Shown: positions 7,685 to 15,687, counted from the stretch's first letter. The stretch is DNA of 64,000 bases from an uncultured Gammaproteobacteria bacterium (GCA_958295465.1 OY282353.1:2099001-2163000); one strand, 5' to 3'. Notes: generated from the letters alone by a model not told the origin. Numbers and translations are program-made.

Positions 7685-8103
7685 CTCGGACATACCGGTT
7701 CGGACGCATCTGTCGCCGGACCCTCCATGGCCGGACGGATTGTCGGAGGCGCACGTTCCGGGGCCGGCTCCGGCCTTCATGCCCGCGTCCTCCACCCGCC
7801 CTTTGGTTTCTTGTCCGTGAAATCTTCAGCAACGTGACGAAGAATCGTTCGCTGCCCGACTTCTGATTCCGTGACGCCGGATCCCTGGGACGGCGCGTCC
7901 TGGGGTCCTGGGAGTACGGGCGTCCTGTCCGCAAGCGGGCCGCAGGTCCGCCACATGGCAAGGCGGGGGGACGCCCGCGCTCCCAGGAGATGTCCGTGCT
8001 CCCGGGGGACCCGGCTTCCGGCTGCACCGAGTCGGCGCAGCCGGAATCAAGTGACCGCTCATGAACGTCATCGGCGTCCTGTACGGAGTCGGCCGCCGGA
8101 GAG
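7685..8103. other. Intergenic stretch with a dispersed-repeat copy
   Basis: The complete short element at 7907-7987 is the main feature. No gene or RNA is recognised in the rest. Confidence 0.6.
7907..7987. repeat. Dispersed GC-rich element, copy 4, complete with terminal inverted repeats
   Basis: The left terminus CCTGGGAGTACGGGCGTCC is mirrored at the right end, whose reverse complement is CCTGGGAGCGCGGGCGTCC (17 of 19 identical). The 81-bp unit has a variable centre. This is the clearest view of the element's structure: a small, MITE-like palindromic unit without a coding gene. Confidence 0.75.
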
Positions 8104-8886
8104 CTACTGGAGGGCCAGCTTCGACGCGGGATCGCGGATCGCGCGCACCAGCGCCGAATCCTCTTGCTCGATGAGCTGGTAGACGCCCTCGATGGCCTCG
8201 GGGAGCGGCACGCGCAGGGACGGACCGTCCGGGGGCAGGGCGCCGAAGGCCGCCGGCTTCGCGTCCCGGCCATCCTCGACGCGGATCAGCACGTAGACCT
8301 GCCCGGCGCCTGCGGCCGAGGGACGGACGTGGATCCGGAACCCGCCTGCCTCACGCCGGCCCGGCCCTTCCTCGCCGGCAGCCGCGGCGGCCACCGGAAA
8401 CCAGCACACCGCGTGCGCCTCCAGCAGCGCCTCGAACTCCGCACGCAGGCCGGGGGCGGCCGCGAGGGCGCCGGCGACATCCTCACAGGTCGTCGAGGGC
8501 GGCGCCGACACCAGGGCCGGGACACTGGCCGGGTCCGCCCTGAACGCCTGGGAGATGCGGCCCTGGGCATGGCCGAAGCACCGGTCCCGAACGAGGGAGC
8601 GGGTCAGACGGGGCAGGATTCGAGGATGCGCGTCCACCAGCCGCAGCAGCTCGGTCTCCCGGCCCAGCAGGAACTTGATCTCCGACTGCGAAAGCACGTC
8701 GAGGGCGGAGGGCTCACCGTCTTCGTCCTCCTCCGCCTCGTCTCCGCTCTCGTCATCGTCTCCACTCTTGCAGGGTGGAGGCGCCGTACTTGGGTCCGTC
8801 GGGGTCGTCGATCCGGGACAAGTCCCGGAAGATGCCCCGAAGCTCGTCGTCGGTGCCGTGGTGGAATCGTTCGGACATTGTTCCAT
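8104..8886 (-). CDS. Uncharacterised protein, N-terminal frame doubtful
   Basis: The frame from ATG 8886 gives 260 residues. Residues beyond about 45 look properly coded: an acidic patch (ESGDEAEEDEDGE), then LSQSEIKFLLGRETELLRLV and a mixed alpha/beta C-terminus ending KLALQ. The first 44 residues are Ser/Thr/Pro/Cys-rich with poor GC at third codon positions. Over the same bases another frame (8753-8878) has far better coding character. The true protein is therefore probably the two frames joined by a frameshift, or a gene with a different start. No family is recognised. Confidence 0.5.
   Translation of the reverse strand: MEQCPNDSTTAPTTSFGASSGTCPGSTTPTDPSTAPPPCKSGDDDESGDEAEEDEDGEPSALDVLSQSEIKFLLGRETELLRLVDAHPRILPRLTRSLVRDRCFGHAQGRISQAFRADPASVPALVSAPPSTTCEDVAGALAAAPGLRAEFEALLEAHAVCWFPVAAAAAGEEGPGRREAGGFRIHVRPSAAGAGQVYVLIRVEDGRDAKPAAFGALPPDGPSLRVPLPEAIEGVYQLIEQEDSALVRAIRDPASKLALQ
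8753..8878 (-). CDS. Short ORF overlapping the previous gene, probably its true N-terminus
   Basis: 41 codons from ATG 8878, beginning MSERFHHGTDDELRGIF and ending TLQEWRR. Nearly every third codon position is G or C, as in neighbouring genes, whereas the competing frame is not. It stops exactly where the long frame becomes acidic and well coded. A one-base shift near 8755 would fuse the two into one protein of about 255 residues. Confidence 0.45.
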   Translation of the reverse strand: MSERFHHGTDDELRGIFRDLSRIDDPDGPKYGASTLQEWRR

Positions 8887-8918
8887 GTCATTTCGCAGCC
8901 GCCCACACCGCCGGACGC

Positions 8919-9299
8919 TCAGCGCGCTCCGTTGAAACGACCGGCGCGGGCAACGCCGTAGGCCGGCCGGTTGTCAGACCGGAACCTTCCCTGTACGAAC
9001 GGCAGTGTGGCGTACCCGGCCGCGTACCGGCCGTCCGGGGCGGCCCGCGCCACGGCCAGCGCGAGCTCGGGCGGCACGGCGCCGTTCCGCAACGCCTCGT
9101 CGACGATGGCGTGCTGCGTCCCGCTCGGATGGGCGAAGGCGCCGGCTTGCGGGCCGACGGCCCCGGCGACTGCTCCGACCTGCAAGTTTCCGGCCTTGGC
9201 GCTCGCCCCGGCTTGCGGGTTTCCCGCCTCGGTGACGGCGGCTCCCGTGGCCGGAAACGCCGTGGCGACAACGGCGGCCGTGGTGAGCACGGCGGCCAC
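8919..9299 (-). CDS. Small secreted protein, possible lytic transglycosylase remnant
   Basis: 126 residues from GTG 9299. The N-terminus VAAVLTTAAVVATAFPATGA is a plausible signal peptide; residues just upstream (GIKTL) would supply the positive charge, so the real start may be earlier. A Gly/Ala-rich spacer follows, then AIVDEALRNGAVPPELALAVA, which resembles the 'GVPPELALAVVRVESGF' segment opening soluble lytic transglycosylase domains. The catalytic part is absent. It may be a truncated relict; the call is weak. Confidence 0.35.
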   Translation of the reverse strand: MAAVLTTAAVVATAFPATGAAVTEAGNPQAGASAKAGNLQVGAVAGAVGPQAGAFAHPSGTQHAIVDEALRNGAVPPELALAVARAAPDGRYAAGYATLPFVQGRFRSDNRPAYGVARAGRFNGAR

Positions 9300-9395
9300 G
9301 AGGGTCTTGATCCCGTCAACACCCTCGCGATTGCGCGGTCCGCCGTACCGTGGCGGACCCCGCGTGATGGCTGGTTCGGCATCGTAGCCGCTGCG

Positions 9396-9809
9396 TCACT
9401 TGCGTCGGCGCTCGTAGATCTCGGTCGGGCCGCCCGCTTCCTTCCAGGCGGTGTACCCGCCCTCGACGTGGCATACCCGTTCGAGCCCGATGCGTTGCGC
9501 GACCTCGGTCGCCAGCGCCGAGCGCCAGTCCCGGTTGCAGTAGAACGCGAAGCGCCGGTCCTGGTCGAAGACCTCGGACTTGAAGTACGGGCTGTCCGGA
9601 TCGACCCAGAACTCCACCATCCCGCGCGGCATGTGGAAGGCCCCGGGAATGCGGCCTTCCCGCTCCAGCTCGCGCACGTCGCGCAAGTCCACGAAGACCA
9701 CCCCCGGATCGCCGTGCATCGCGACCGCCTCGTCCACCGGCACGGTATCGATCACCTTGCGCGCCTCCTCGACCAGATCGAGGACCGAGACCCTGGCATT
9801 CACGGTCAT
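9396..9809 (-). CDS. Rhodanese-domain protein
   Basis: 137 residues, a single-domain rhodanese. The N-terminal strand VVFVDLRDVRE (Asp41) and GRIPGAFHMP (52-61) are standard family motifs. The active-site loop begins at Cys91 in FYCNRDWRSA, which would carry the persulfide, and GLERVCHVEGGYTAWKEAGGP completes the fold. It probably moves sulfane sulfur between small acceptors. It stands alone between unrelated genes. Start ATG at 9809 follows a GGGAGACGAC stretch that can act as a ribosome binding site. Confidence 0.9.
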   Translation of the reverse strand: MTVNARVSVLDLVEEARKVIDTVPVDEAVAMHGDPGVVFVDLRDVRELEREGRIPGAFHMPRGMVEFWVDPDSPYFKSEVFDQDRRFAFYCNRDWRSALATEVAQRIGLERVCHVEGGYTAWKEAGGPTEIYERRRK

Positions 9810-10074
9810 GTCGTCGTCTCCCTGTCATGTCGCCGCCTCCCTTCCGGTCAGCAGCGCTTCGCACGATGTTGGCGATTCCGCGTCAACGAAATCGCGGGGC
9901 GGCCGCGAAACGGCCACGGCTTGTATCGATGAACCCGCCGGCCGCGACGATGCGCCGGTGGCATGGAGCCGCCGGCATGGCGGCGCGATGCGCCGCGGCG
10001 AGTGCGTCCAGTCTATCGCAGGACCCGGCCATCGGCGGATTCCATGCCGTGTTCCACACTTGCGCTATCGACTG

Positions 10075-10125
10075 ATTCGGAGCATATCCCGAATCAGCTC
10101 GACTATTTCGGAGCATATTCCGAAT
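10075..10125. repeat. Two tandem 20-bp near-palindromes
   Basis: ATTCGGAGCATATCCCGAAT (10075-10094) and TTTCGGAGCATATTCCGAAT (10106-10125) are 31 bp apart. Each has TTCGG...CCGAA arms. They lie at the very start of the DUF4143 relic and could be paired operator sites or a partly coding repeat. Confidence 0.5.
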
Positions 10126-10579
10126 TGGCTCAATATGCCCGCACCCTCCGGATCGACTTGCCCCCGGGGCAGTCGGCCTTCCTCTGGGGGCCTCGCAAGA
10201 CCGGCAAATCGACGCTGCTGCGGCAGCAATTCCCGGAGTCGGCCCACTTCGACCTTCTGGACACCCGGTTGTTGCTGGAATGGACGCGCGCGCCCTTCGG
10301 GAGAGCGACGTGCCCGTGTGCTTCTGGCGCACCAAATCGGGGCTGGAATGCGATTTCGTGCTCGGACGGGAGGGCGCCGTGGCCATCGAGGTCAAGGGCG
10401 GCAGCCGCGTGCGCCAGGAAGATTTGAAGGCGATGCGCGCCTATGTCGGGGAACATCGTCCCCGCCAGGCCATCGTCGTTTGCAACGAGGACGTGCCCAG
10501 ACACACCGGCGACGGCATCCGGGTGTTGCCGTGGCAGCGGTTTCTGGAGCAGCTCTGGGCAGACGAGATCGTCGAATGA
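10090..10579 (+). pseudogene. Internally deleted AAA ATPase with DUF4143 C-terminus
   Basis: The first frame encodes LRIDLPPGQSAFLWGPRKTGKSTLLRQQ, the P-loop start of DUF4143-type ATPases, through HFDLLDTRLLLEW. A second frame, from about 10280 to the stop at 10577-10579, encodes the C-terminal end: VPVCFWRTKSGLECDFVLG (nuclease-like ExD/E region), VAIEVKGG and LPWQRFLEQLW. About 200 central residues are missing and the two parts are in different frames. This is an internal deletion relic. Confidence 0.75.
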
Positions 10580-10918
10580 CCGTGGCGCCGTGGTTGCATT
10601 GCCGGAGCGGCGGGGGCGATTCGAACCGCGCACGGCATCGAACATCATGTCCACTACCCTGAATATTGATAGTTTCATAATTTATCCTTGTCAAGCATTG
10701 TTTTAATGCCACCGCCTTGTTTTCGATTGTACTCGGAATCAACAAAATAGTTTGTTAAATGGTATTCAGGCAATAGATTATGCATGTGAATGCCTAAACG
10801 ACAACAGAGATTTCATTCGTTTGCATTTGCACGGATGTTCTCAAGATCTGAATTTACCAATTTACAAAAGAGCCCGCTTTGTCAGCTCTTTAAGCATTTC
10901 TTTCATGATGATCATTCC
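10580..10918. other. AT-rich noncoding stretch
   Basis: From about 10640 to 10915 the sequence is strikingly AT-rich (for example AATATTGATAGTTTCATAAT) against a GC-rich background. No convincing ORF is present. It marks the downstream edge of the three-gene operon and may be the border of horizontally acquired DNA. Confidence 0.6.
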
Positions 10919-12658
10919 CTACGAACATGCAGCTCCGGGTTGAGGTATCGGGGTCTCGTCGTCGTCCGTATCGGATTCCCCGTGGTCGATATCGAAGTAC
11001 TCCTCGTCGGAAGCGTCACTGTCGGCAATAATCCCCGCTGTCCGTTCCTGTGGCGGTACCACCTTCCGTGCCATCATGAAATTCCGCTCGCCGTCAATCA
11101 GAGCCTCCAGCCGCGCTTCGATCAAGCCTGTCCGGTTACCGCTCCTCAGATGGTCTATCGACGCCACCGGAAATCCGTGTGTCGGCAGCACTTCCCTCAG
11201 CTCGTTGTCCTGTAACTCCGTCAAGGCGCCGAACGCCTGGCCGACGTGGTCATGGTCCACGTACATGCGGTTCGCCGGACTGCGAATCAGGGCGCGTTGC
11301 GGCAGGTTCGCAGACACGTGTCCCAACGCCCCGGTTCCCGACGTGGAAAGCAGCTCGCCTGGATCGAGAGCGCTTTCGCCTCGAAGCGAACGAGGTCCGA
11401 GAGACGCAAGATAAAGAAGAAAAGCGCGTACGCGTGCGCTGCGGCCGTCGAATCGATCCGGAAAAGGTTGAGCCTGTGCTTCAAGATTGACGACGCTGAA
11501 CCGGGTCTCGACGCCCGTGGGAAGATTGCGGATCTCGCTCAAGGCGAGCCGGGTTTGCGTCAAGCGGACTGCACCGAACCATCCGGCGAACGACGTCACC
11601 CAGAACCACCGGTTCAGCGACTCGTCAACACTTGCGGTCGGCTGCGGACACTGCCGGAAGAATTCACCGAGGAACACGAGCTGGAGTCCATAGGGCAGCA
11701 GCCGATCGGACGTGACGCCGAGTCTCGCGAGGAATTTCAGTGCGCGTCGAATTCCTTTCGTCGCGGATTCGAATGCGTCTGGAAGCGCCTCGCGAACCTC
11801 CGGCTTGACCATGAGGTCCGCCCAATCCTTCGCATAGATGTCGCGGCCGAGGGCTGCCAGTACCGCCCTGAAGAGAAAGACGCGATCGAGGTTTCCGAAT
11901 CTCTTTTGGGCCAGTTCGACCTTGAAATTGTTCATTTCCTGGGCAAGGTGAAATTGTCCCTTCTGGTAGGTCAGCGCGGACACCATCTCGTCGGCAGCCA
12001 TCTTGCGCCCGGTGCGGTTCAAACGGGCAAAGACCGTCACGGCGCTGTCGAGGTCGGCATCGCGGATACGAATGAGCGGAAGCTGGTAGTCTCGAAACGC
12101 GTTTGCGAGGCGATCCGCCTCGTCCAGCCATTTTTGGCTCTGGACGGAATCATCGCCTTCCGATTGGATCCGGCGGCACGCTTCGAAAAAGCCGGCGGTA
12201 TTGAGCAAGCTCCGCACCGGGAAATGTTGTGGACCGATGCCCTCCGCCGGCGCCCTGTGAAATTCTCGGGTGTCGAGGTTGCAGTACACGCGCCAATCGA
12301 CTTGATCCACGGTTGCATTCATGCCATCGGTCAAACGCAACGTGCCTACCAGCGTGGACACGCGCTGCTGGCCGTCAAGCAGGTAGCCGATCATGCCGTC
12401 TGGGCGCGGACTGATTTTCATCGGTCCGATGCGCCGGGTGGATTCTATGTTTTCCTCGGTATCCCAAACCAGTATCGAACCGATTGGAAATCCGCGCAGA
12501 ATGCTGTCGAGCAGCGCATGCAGGTCCGTCTGCCTCCACACGAAAGCGCGCTGAAACCTCGGCACGCGAATTTGTCCAGCCGCAATCCGTTCGACGAGCT
12601 TGCCCAGAAAAACGACTTCAGGGACGACTTCGGTGCGGCTGCGTCTGCCGTCGGACAT
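10919..12658 (-). CDS. DUF262 (ParB-like/GmrSD-type) protein, third gene of putative defence operon
   Basis: 579 residues. The DUF262 hallmarks are IRVPRFQRAFVW (30-41), FPIGSILVW (57-65) and LLDGQQRVSTLVG (94-106); DGQQR is the ParB/Srx-like nucleotide-binding and catalytic motif. FARLNRTGRKM near residue 210 is also typical. No DUF1524 HNH motif of the GmrD type is seen. The C-terminus is strongly acidic (DASDEEYFDIDHGESDTDDDE). DUF262 proteins are found in modification-dependent restriction and other phage-defence systems. Its ATG lies one base after the TGA of the upstream gene, so translation is probably coupled. Confidence 0.85.
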   Translation of the reverse strand: MSDGRRSRTEVVPEVVFLGKLVERIAAGQIRVPRFQRAFVWRQTDLHALLDSILRGFPIGSILVWDTEENIESTRRIGPMKISPRPDGMIGYLLDGQQRVSTLVGTLRLTDGMNATVDQVDWRVYCNLDTREFHRAPAEGIGPQHFPVRSLLNTAGFFEACRRIQSEGDDSVQSQKWLDEADRLANAFRDYQLPLIRIRDADLDSAVTVFARLNRTGRKMAADEMVSALTYQKGQFHLAQEMNNFKVELAQKRFGNLDRVFLFRAVLAALGRDIYAKDWADLMVKPEVREALPDAFESATKGIRRALKFLARLGVTSDRLLPYGLQLVFLGEFFRQCPQPTASVDESLNRWFWVTSFAGWFGAVRLTQTRLALSEIRNLPTGVETRFSVVNLEAQAQPFPDRFDGRSARVRAFLLYLASLGPRSLRGESALDPGELLSTSGTGALGHVSANLPQRALIRSPANRMYVDHDHVGQAFGALTELQDNELREVLPTHGFPVASIDHLRSGNRTGLIEARLEALIDGERNFMMARKVVPPQERTAGIIADSDASDEEYFDIDHGESDTDDDETPIPQPGAACS

Positions 12659-12659
12659 C

Positions 12660-13637
12660 TCAGATTTCCCTCCGAATCAGTTCGAGTCCGTGTTCAAGGT
12701 CGCCCTGCCCGCGGATGGTCAGTTCCTTCTTCGCCGATACGTTCCGGAGGGTCCAGCACTTGTCTACGTTCGGGCCGAATCCGTCGGAAAGAACCTGTTG
12801 GTCGGCCGGTGAAAGTTCACCGAACAGTTCCTGCTCGACCTCGGAGAGGGCGTCCGGCAGGCCGTCTTTCATGTCGAAGAAGTTCTTTTGATCATCGTTG
12901 AGCCTGTCCCACGCATCAACCCGTCGTTCATGGTCCTCCCCCACGTCTTGCCGCGCGAGGAGGAGGATGCGGGGCAGGTAGTTCTCGGCTTCCCGTTTGG
13001 CGAGGATCCAGCAGGGCAAATCCCGTTTCTCACAGGCACGACGCAATCGTCGAGCGTCCCGACTGGCATCGGCATCCGGCGATTTCCGGTCGCTGTCGAT
13101 CATGGCGACGAGCCGGGGACGGTACGGTTTGCCGGATGTCCGGCGCTTGACCTCCTGTGGCATCTGTCCCTTGCCGCCGACACTGTCGATTCGGATGGGA
13201 TCTCCCGGCCGATCCCACAGAATGCGAAGGGACTCGTCGAGCTCCTTCACGACGTATTCGACGAACGGTCCGTCACTGAACCGGTTCTCGACCAGAATCC
13301 AGAGCGGTTCGTCGGCGAGTCGGGAAGCGTTTTCGGGTGTGAGTTCTTCCGGGGTGAGTTCTTCCGGGGTGCACGGGTGGGCCGTCACCCGTACGGACCT
13401 TCCGTGCGGAGCCAGGGTCCAAGCGTCGCGCTGAACCGATTTGATGAGCAGCTCGCGCACCCAAGCGCCTTGACGATTGCGGTCACGAATCCACGTCGTG
13501 GCTTCCATGTCGCCGGGATCCGGTGGCTCGGCCGTATCCCACACGTGCCAACCATCCTCGATCTTGTACAGAATCCGATCCAGCCACGGGTGGGCATCCG
13601 GATCGTTTGCTGCGCTCGGGTCGATTTCGATGCGCAC
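12660..13637 (-). CDS. TOPRIM-like nuclease-type protein, second gene of putative defence operon
   Basis: 325 residues. A TOPRIM-like order is visible: LWILVENRF (Glu117), a glycine turn IDSVGGKGQMP (154-157), VAMIDSDRK (Asp181, Asp183) and LAKREAENYLP (about 212-222). The last resembles the 'R-EIENYL' segment of DUF4435 and OLD-type TOPRIM proteins. TOPRIM domains bind metal and cut DNA or RNA. A small tandem repeat, EELTPEELTPE, lies at 92-102. It sits 6 bp after the ATPase gene, an arrangement like a split OLD or AriA/AriB pair. I infer nuclease function from motifs only. Confidence 0.7.
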   Translation of the reverse strand: MRIEIDPSAANDPDAHPWLDRILYKIEDGWHVWDTAEPPDPGDMEATTWIRDRNRQGAWVRELLIKSVQRDAWTLAPHGRSVRVTAHPCTPEELTPEELTPENASRLADEPLWILVENRFSDGPFVEYVVKELDESLRILWDRPGDPIRIDSVGGKGQMPQEVKRRTSGKPYRPRLVAMIDSDRKSPDADASRDARRLRRACEKRDLPCWILAKREAENYLPRILLLARQDVGEDHERRVDAWDRLNDDQKNFFDMKDGLPDALSEVEQELFGELSPADQQVLSDGFGPNVDKCWTLRNVSAKKELTIRGQGDLEHGLELIRREI

Positions 13638-13643
13638 GCGCCC

Positions 13644-14876
13644 TCACCCTCTCGTCCGGGCGGCGCGCCGGATCGCCAGGATCTCTTCATAGTCCTCGAT
13701 GAAAACGCCGGCTGGCCAGGAATCCATTTCGCCCCGCTCGTCGATTGCGATCTTTCGCGGAACCGATCCGCTTCCCGGTTCCGCGTGAATCCAGTAAACG
13801 AGGACGTTCCCGGCCGGCAGCCGCCCCTCCGCGACCCAGCGCCTCGCACGTAGAAGCATCATTTCGGAATGCGTTTCCACGACCATGGGCCGAATCGGGC
13901 CGGGGAGGTTGGCAAGCAACAACTCCGCGACTTCGGCATGAGCAGCGGGATGGAGCTCGGCCTCGGGATGCTCGATGACGTCGACGCCTGGACCGGCCGC
14001 GGCGGCGGTCAGCGCCATGACCACGACCGGGAGAACCTGCGACAGCCCGCGGCCGGATTGCACGAGGCGCACGTTGGTGTCGCGCGCCGGAGATCCGGCG
14101 ACCAGTTCGGAATAGATTCCCTGTGCTGCAACGTCGATGGTCTCCCCGAAAGCGTCGCGGTACCACTTCCGCACGGATTCCCGCAACTCGTGGTCCGCTG
14201 CGAGTGCCAGCGGGGCCTGCTGCCCATTCGGTCCAAGGACCGTCGGCGAGTTTTCCGGAGTGATGAAAGGCGATGCAAGGAGGCTGCGTGGGCACTGCAA
14301 ATGCCGGACGCCGGGAGCCCAGTTCCGGAGCGCGTGGACTCGCGCCTCGGCCCAGTCCGCAAGATTGCCCGGTTGCAGCGGGAGCAACCCTCGCCAATCG
14401 AGCTGCTGGGGTTGTGGCGCGGATCCGGAAACAGAGATGCGATAATCGGCTCGGTCGTCGAAGCCCCGTCGCAGCGCGACGATTTCGTTACCGCCGCTAG
14501 CGAGACGCCATTCGGCAATCTGGCGTGCAGAGGGCCGGTTCGGCGTCATTACGTTCCGAATGGTGGCGGACAAGGACGTCTCGCCCGTGTCGTCCACCAG
14601 GGTGGCGGACATCCGTAGCTGCCCATGCACGGAGCGCCCGGTCACCAGGTCTTCGAACGTTTCGCCGTGCCGGATTCCACCGGACTCGAGCGGAAGCGGT
14701 TCTGACGCATCCGGTCCTGATGGGGTCAAGCCACCCGCCAACAACTGGATCGCCTGGGCGAGTGCAGTCTTGCCCGAATTGTTGGGCCCCACAAGGATTG
14801 TCAGAGGAGCAAGTTGCACCTCCGCCCTTTGCGTGTAGCCTTTGTACCGCTTGATGCCGAGTTTGCGGAGTTCCAC
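13644..14876 (-). CDS. ABC-type AAA ATPase with DUF3696-like C-terminus, first gene of putative defence operon
   Basis: 410 residues from GTG 14876. Walker A is GPNNSGKT (30-37). A degenerate signature, QSGRGLSQ, lies at 273-280, Walker B is VDVIEHPEAELHP (298-310), and the H-loop ETHSEMMLLRARR is at 334-346. This is the layout of SMC/ABC-like ATPases of the AAA_15/AAA_21 type. The end, IAIDERGEMDSWPAGVFIED, resembles DUF3696. Similar ATPases pair with TOPRIM nucleases in OLD, Gabija and PARIS systems, acting as sensors. Here the TOPRIM protein is a separate downstream gene, followed by a DUF262 protein. Confidence 0.85.
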   Translation of the reverse strand: MELRKLGIKRYKGYTQRAEVQLAPLTILVGPNNSGKTALAQAIQLLAGGLTPSGPDASEPLPLESGGIRHGETFEDLVTGRSVHGQLRMSATLVDDTGETSLSATIRNVMTPNRPSARQIAEWRLASGGNEIVALRRGFDDRADYRISVSGSAPQPQQLDWRGLLPLQPGNLADWAEARVHALRNWAPGVRHLQCPRSLLASPFITPENSPTVLGPNGQQAPLALAADHELRESVRKWYRDAFGETIDVAAQGIYSELVAGSPARDTNVRLVQSGRGLSQVLPVVVMALTAAAAGPGVDVIEHPEAELHPAAHAEVAELLLANLPGPIRPMVVETHSEMMLLRARRWVAEGRLPAGNVLVYWIHAEPGSGSVPRKIAIDERGEMDSWPAGVFIEDYEEILAIRRAARTRG

Positions 14877-14985
14877 TACGAAGCACCGGATCGGGAGGAA
14901 TGGCCAATCGTCACCGATCGGCGTTCCGGCTGGCGAGGTTCAGCCCGCGCGGCGCTCCCCTGTCCGTTCGACGGTATTCACATGA

Positions 14986-15171
14986 GGAAGGAGCGTCAAG
15001 CTCGGACGCGCGTGTGTCAGGCTGCAGAAGCTGTTGAAGGGCGAGCTTGCGGCCCGCCGGCGGAAGAACGTCGTCCAGGCCCGCTCCTTCGCCGGGATGC
15101 TGGAGCAGACCATCCGCCGCTACCAGAGCCGCGCTGTCGAAGCCGCGCAGGTGATCGAGGAGCTGATCGCC
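14986..15171 (+). pseudogene. C-terminal fragment of type I restriction enzyme HsdR
   Basis: After an in-frame TGA (14983-14985) the frame reads LQKLLKGELAARRRKNVVQ, ARSFAGMLEQTIRRYQSRA and [12 protein letters not shown]. This closely resembles the C-terminal helical region of type I restriction R subunits ('[29 protein letters not shown]'). Everything upstream (helicase and nuclease) is missing, and the frame runs directly into an unrelated protein tail. A relic of a lost RM locus. Confidence 0.7.
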
Positions 15172-15417
15172 ACCGACCAGGTGTTCCCGGATCGGGTCGG
15201 TGAGATCTACCAGCTCGCGCATGGCCCGGACCAGCGCTGGTACTGGGCGCCGCGGATGCAGCGTGACGAGGCGTTGCTCATCAAGGGTTGGGACAGCCTG
15301 GACGACGGCCGCGCCCGCTTCACTCCGCACGGGGCGTTCCGGTTGGAAGGCCAGGACCCGAACGCCCCGCCGCGCGAGAGCATCGAGGTCCGGACATACC
15401 TCATGTTCGAAGGCTGA
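15172..15417 (+). pseudogene. C-terminal fragment of a CmcJ/AsaB-type dioxygenase family protein
   Basis: About 80 residues in the same frame as the HsdR scrap: VGEIYQLAHGPDQRWYWAP, DEALLIKGWDSLDDGRARF and APPRESIEVRTYLMFEG. These are the conserved last blocks of the CmcJ/NvfI/AsaB family ('HRWYYFP', 'DEALLIKVYDS', 'PPRESIEVR'). The N-terminal two thirds, with the metal site start, are absent. The join to HsdR preserves frame, so a chimeric product is possible but unlikely to be functional. Confidence 0.65.
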
Positions 15418-15575
15418 GCACGCCGGCCCGAGGCATCCGCTCGCGAGTTGCGCCATCAAGCCCCGCCGTGCTCGATCTCCCTGCGCTCACCCTGCCGGTT
15501 CGGCCTGGGAAATGCGCCGGCCCGGGGTTGCCGGCGGCCCATCGGTCCCCGGGGCATGACGCCGGCGGCGCGTGA

Positions 15576-15687
15576 CTACCAGCGCAGGCGTGTGCGGAAC
15601 GTCATTCCCACACCGCGGCGGCAACGGACATCCCGATGGGTGTGCCCGATCTACCAGCGCAGGCGCGTGCGGAACGTTATTCCCACA
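15576..15687 (-). repeat. 75-bp-offset duplication of the giant gene's last codons
   Basis: Bases 15651-15687 encode the final residues VGITFRTRLRW-stop of the giant protein. Bases 15576-15612, beyond the stop, encode VGMTFRTRLRW-stop with only a few mismatches, exactly 75 bp away and in the same frame. The rest of 15418-15650 is noncoding. Confidence 0.75.
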
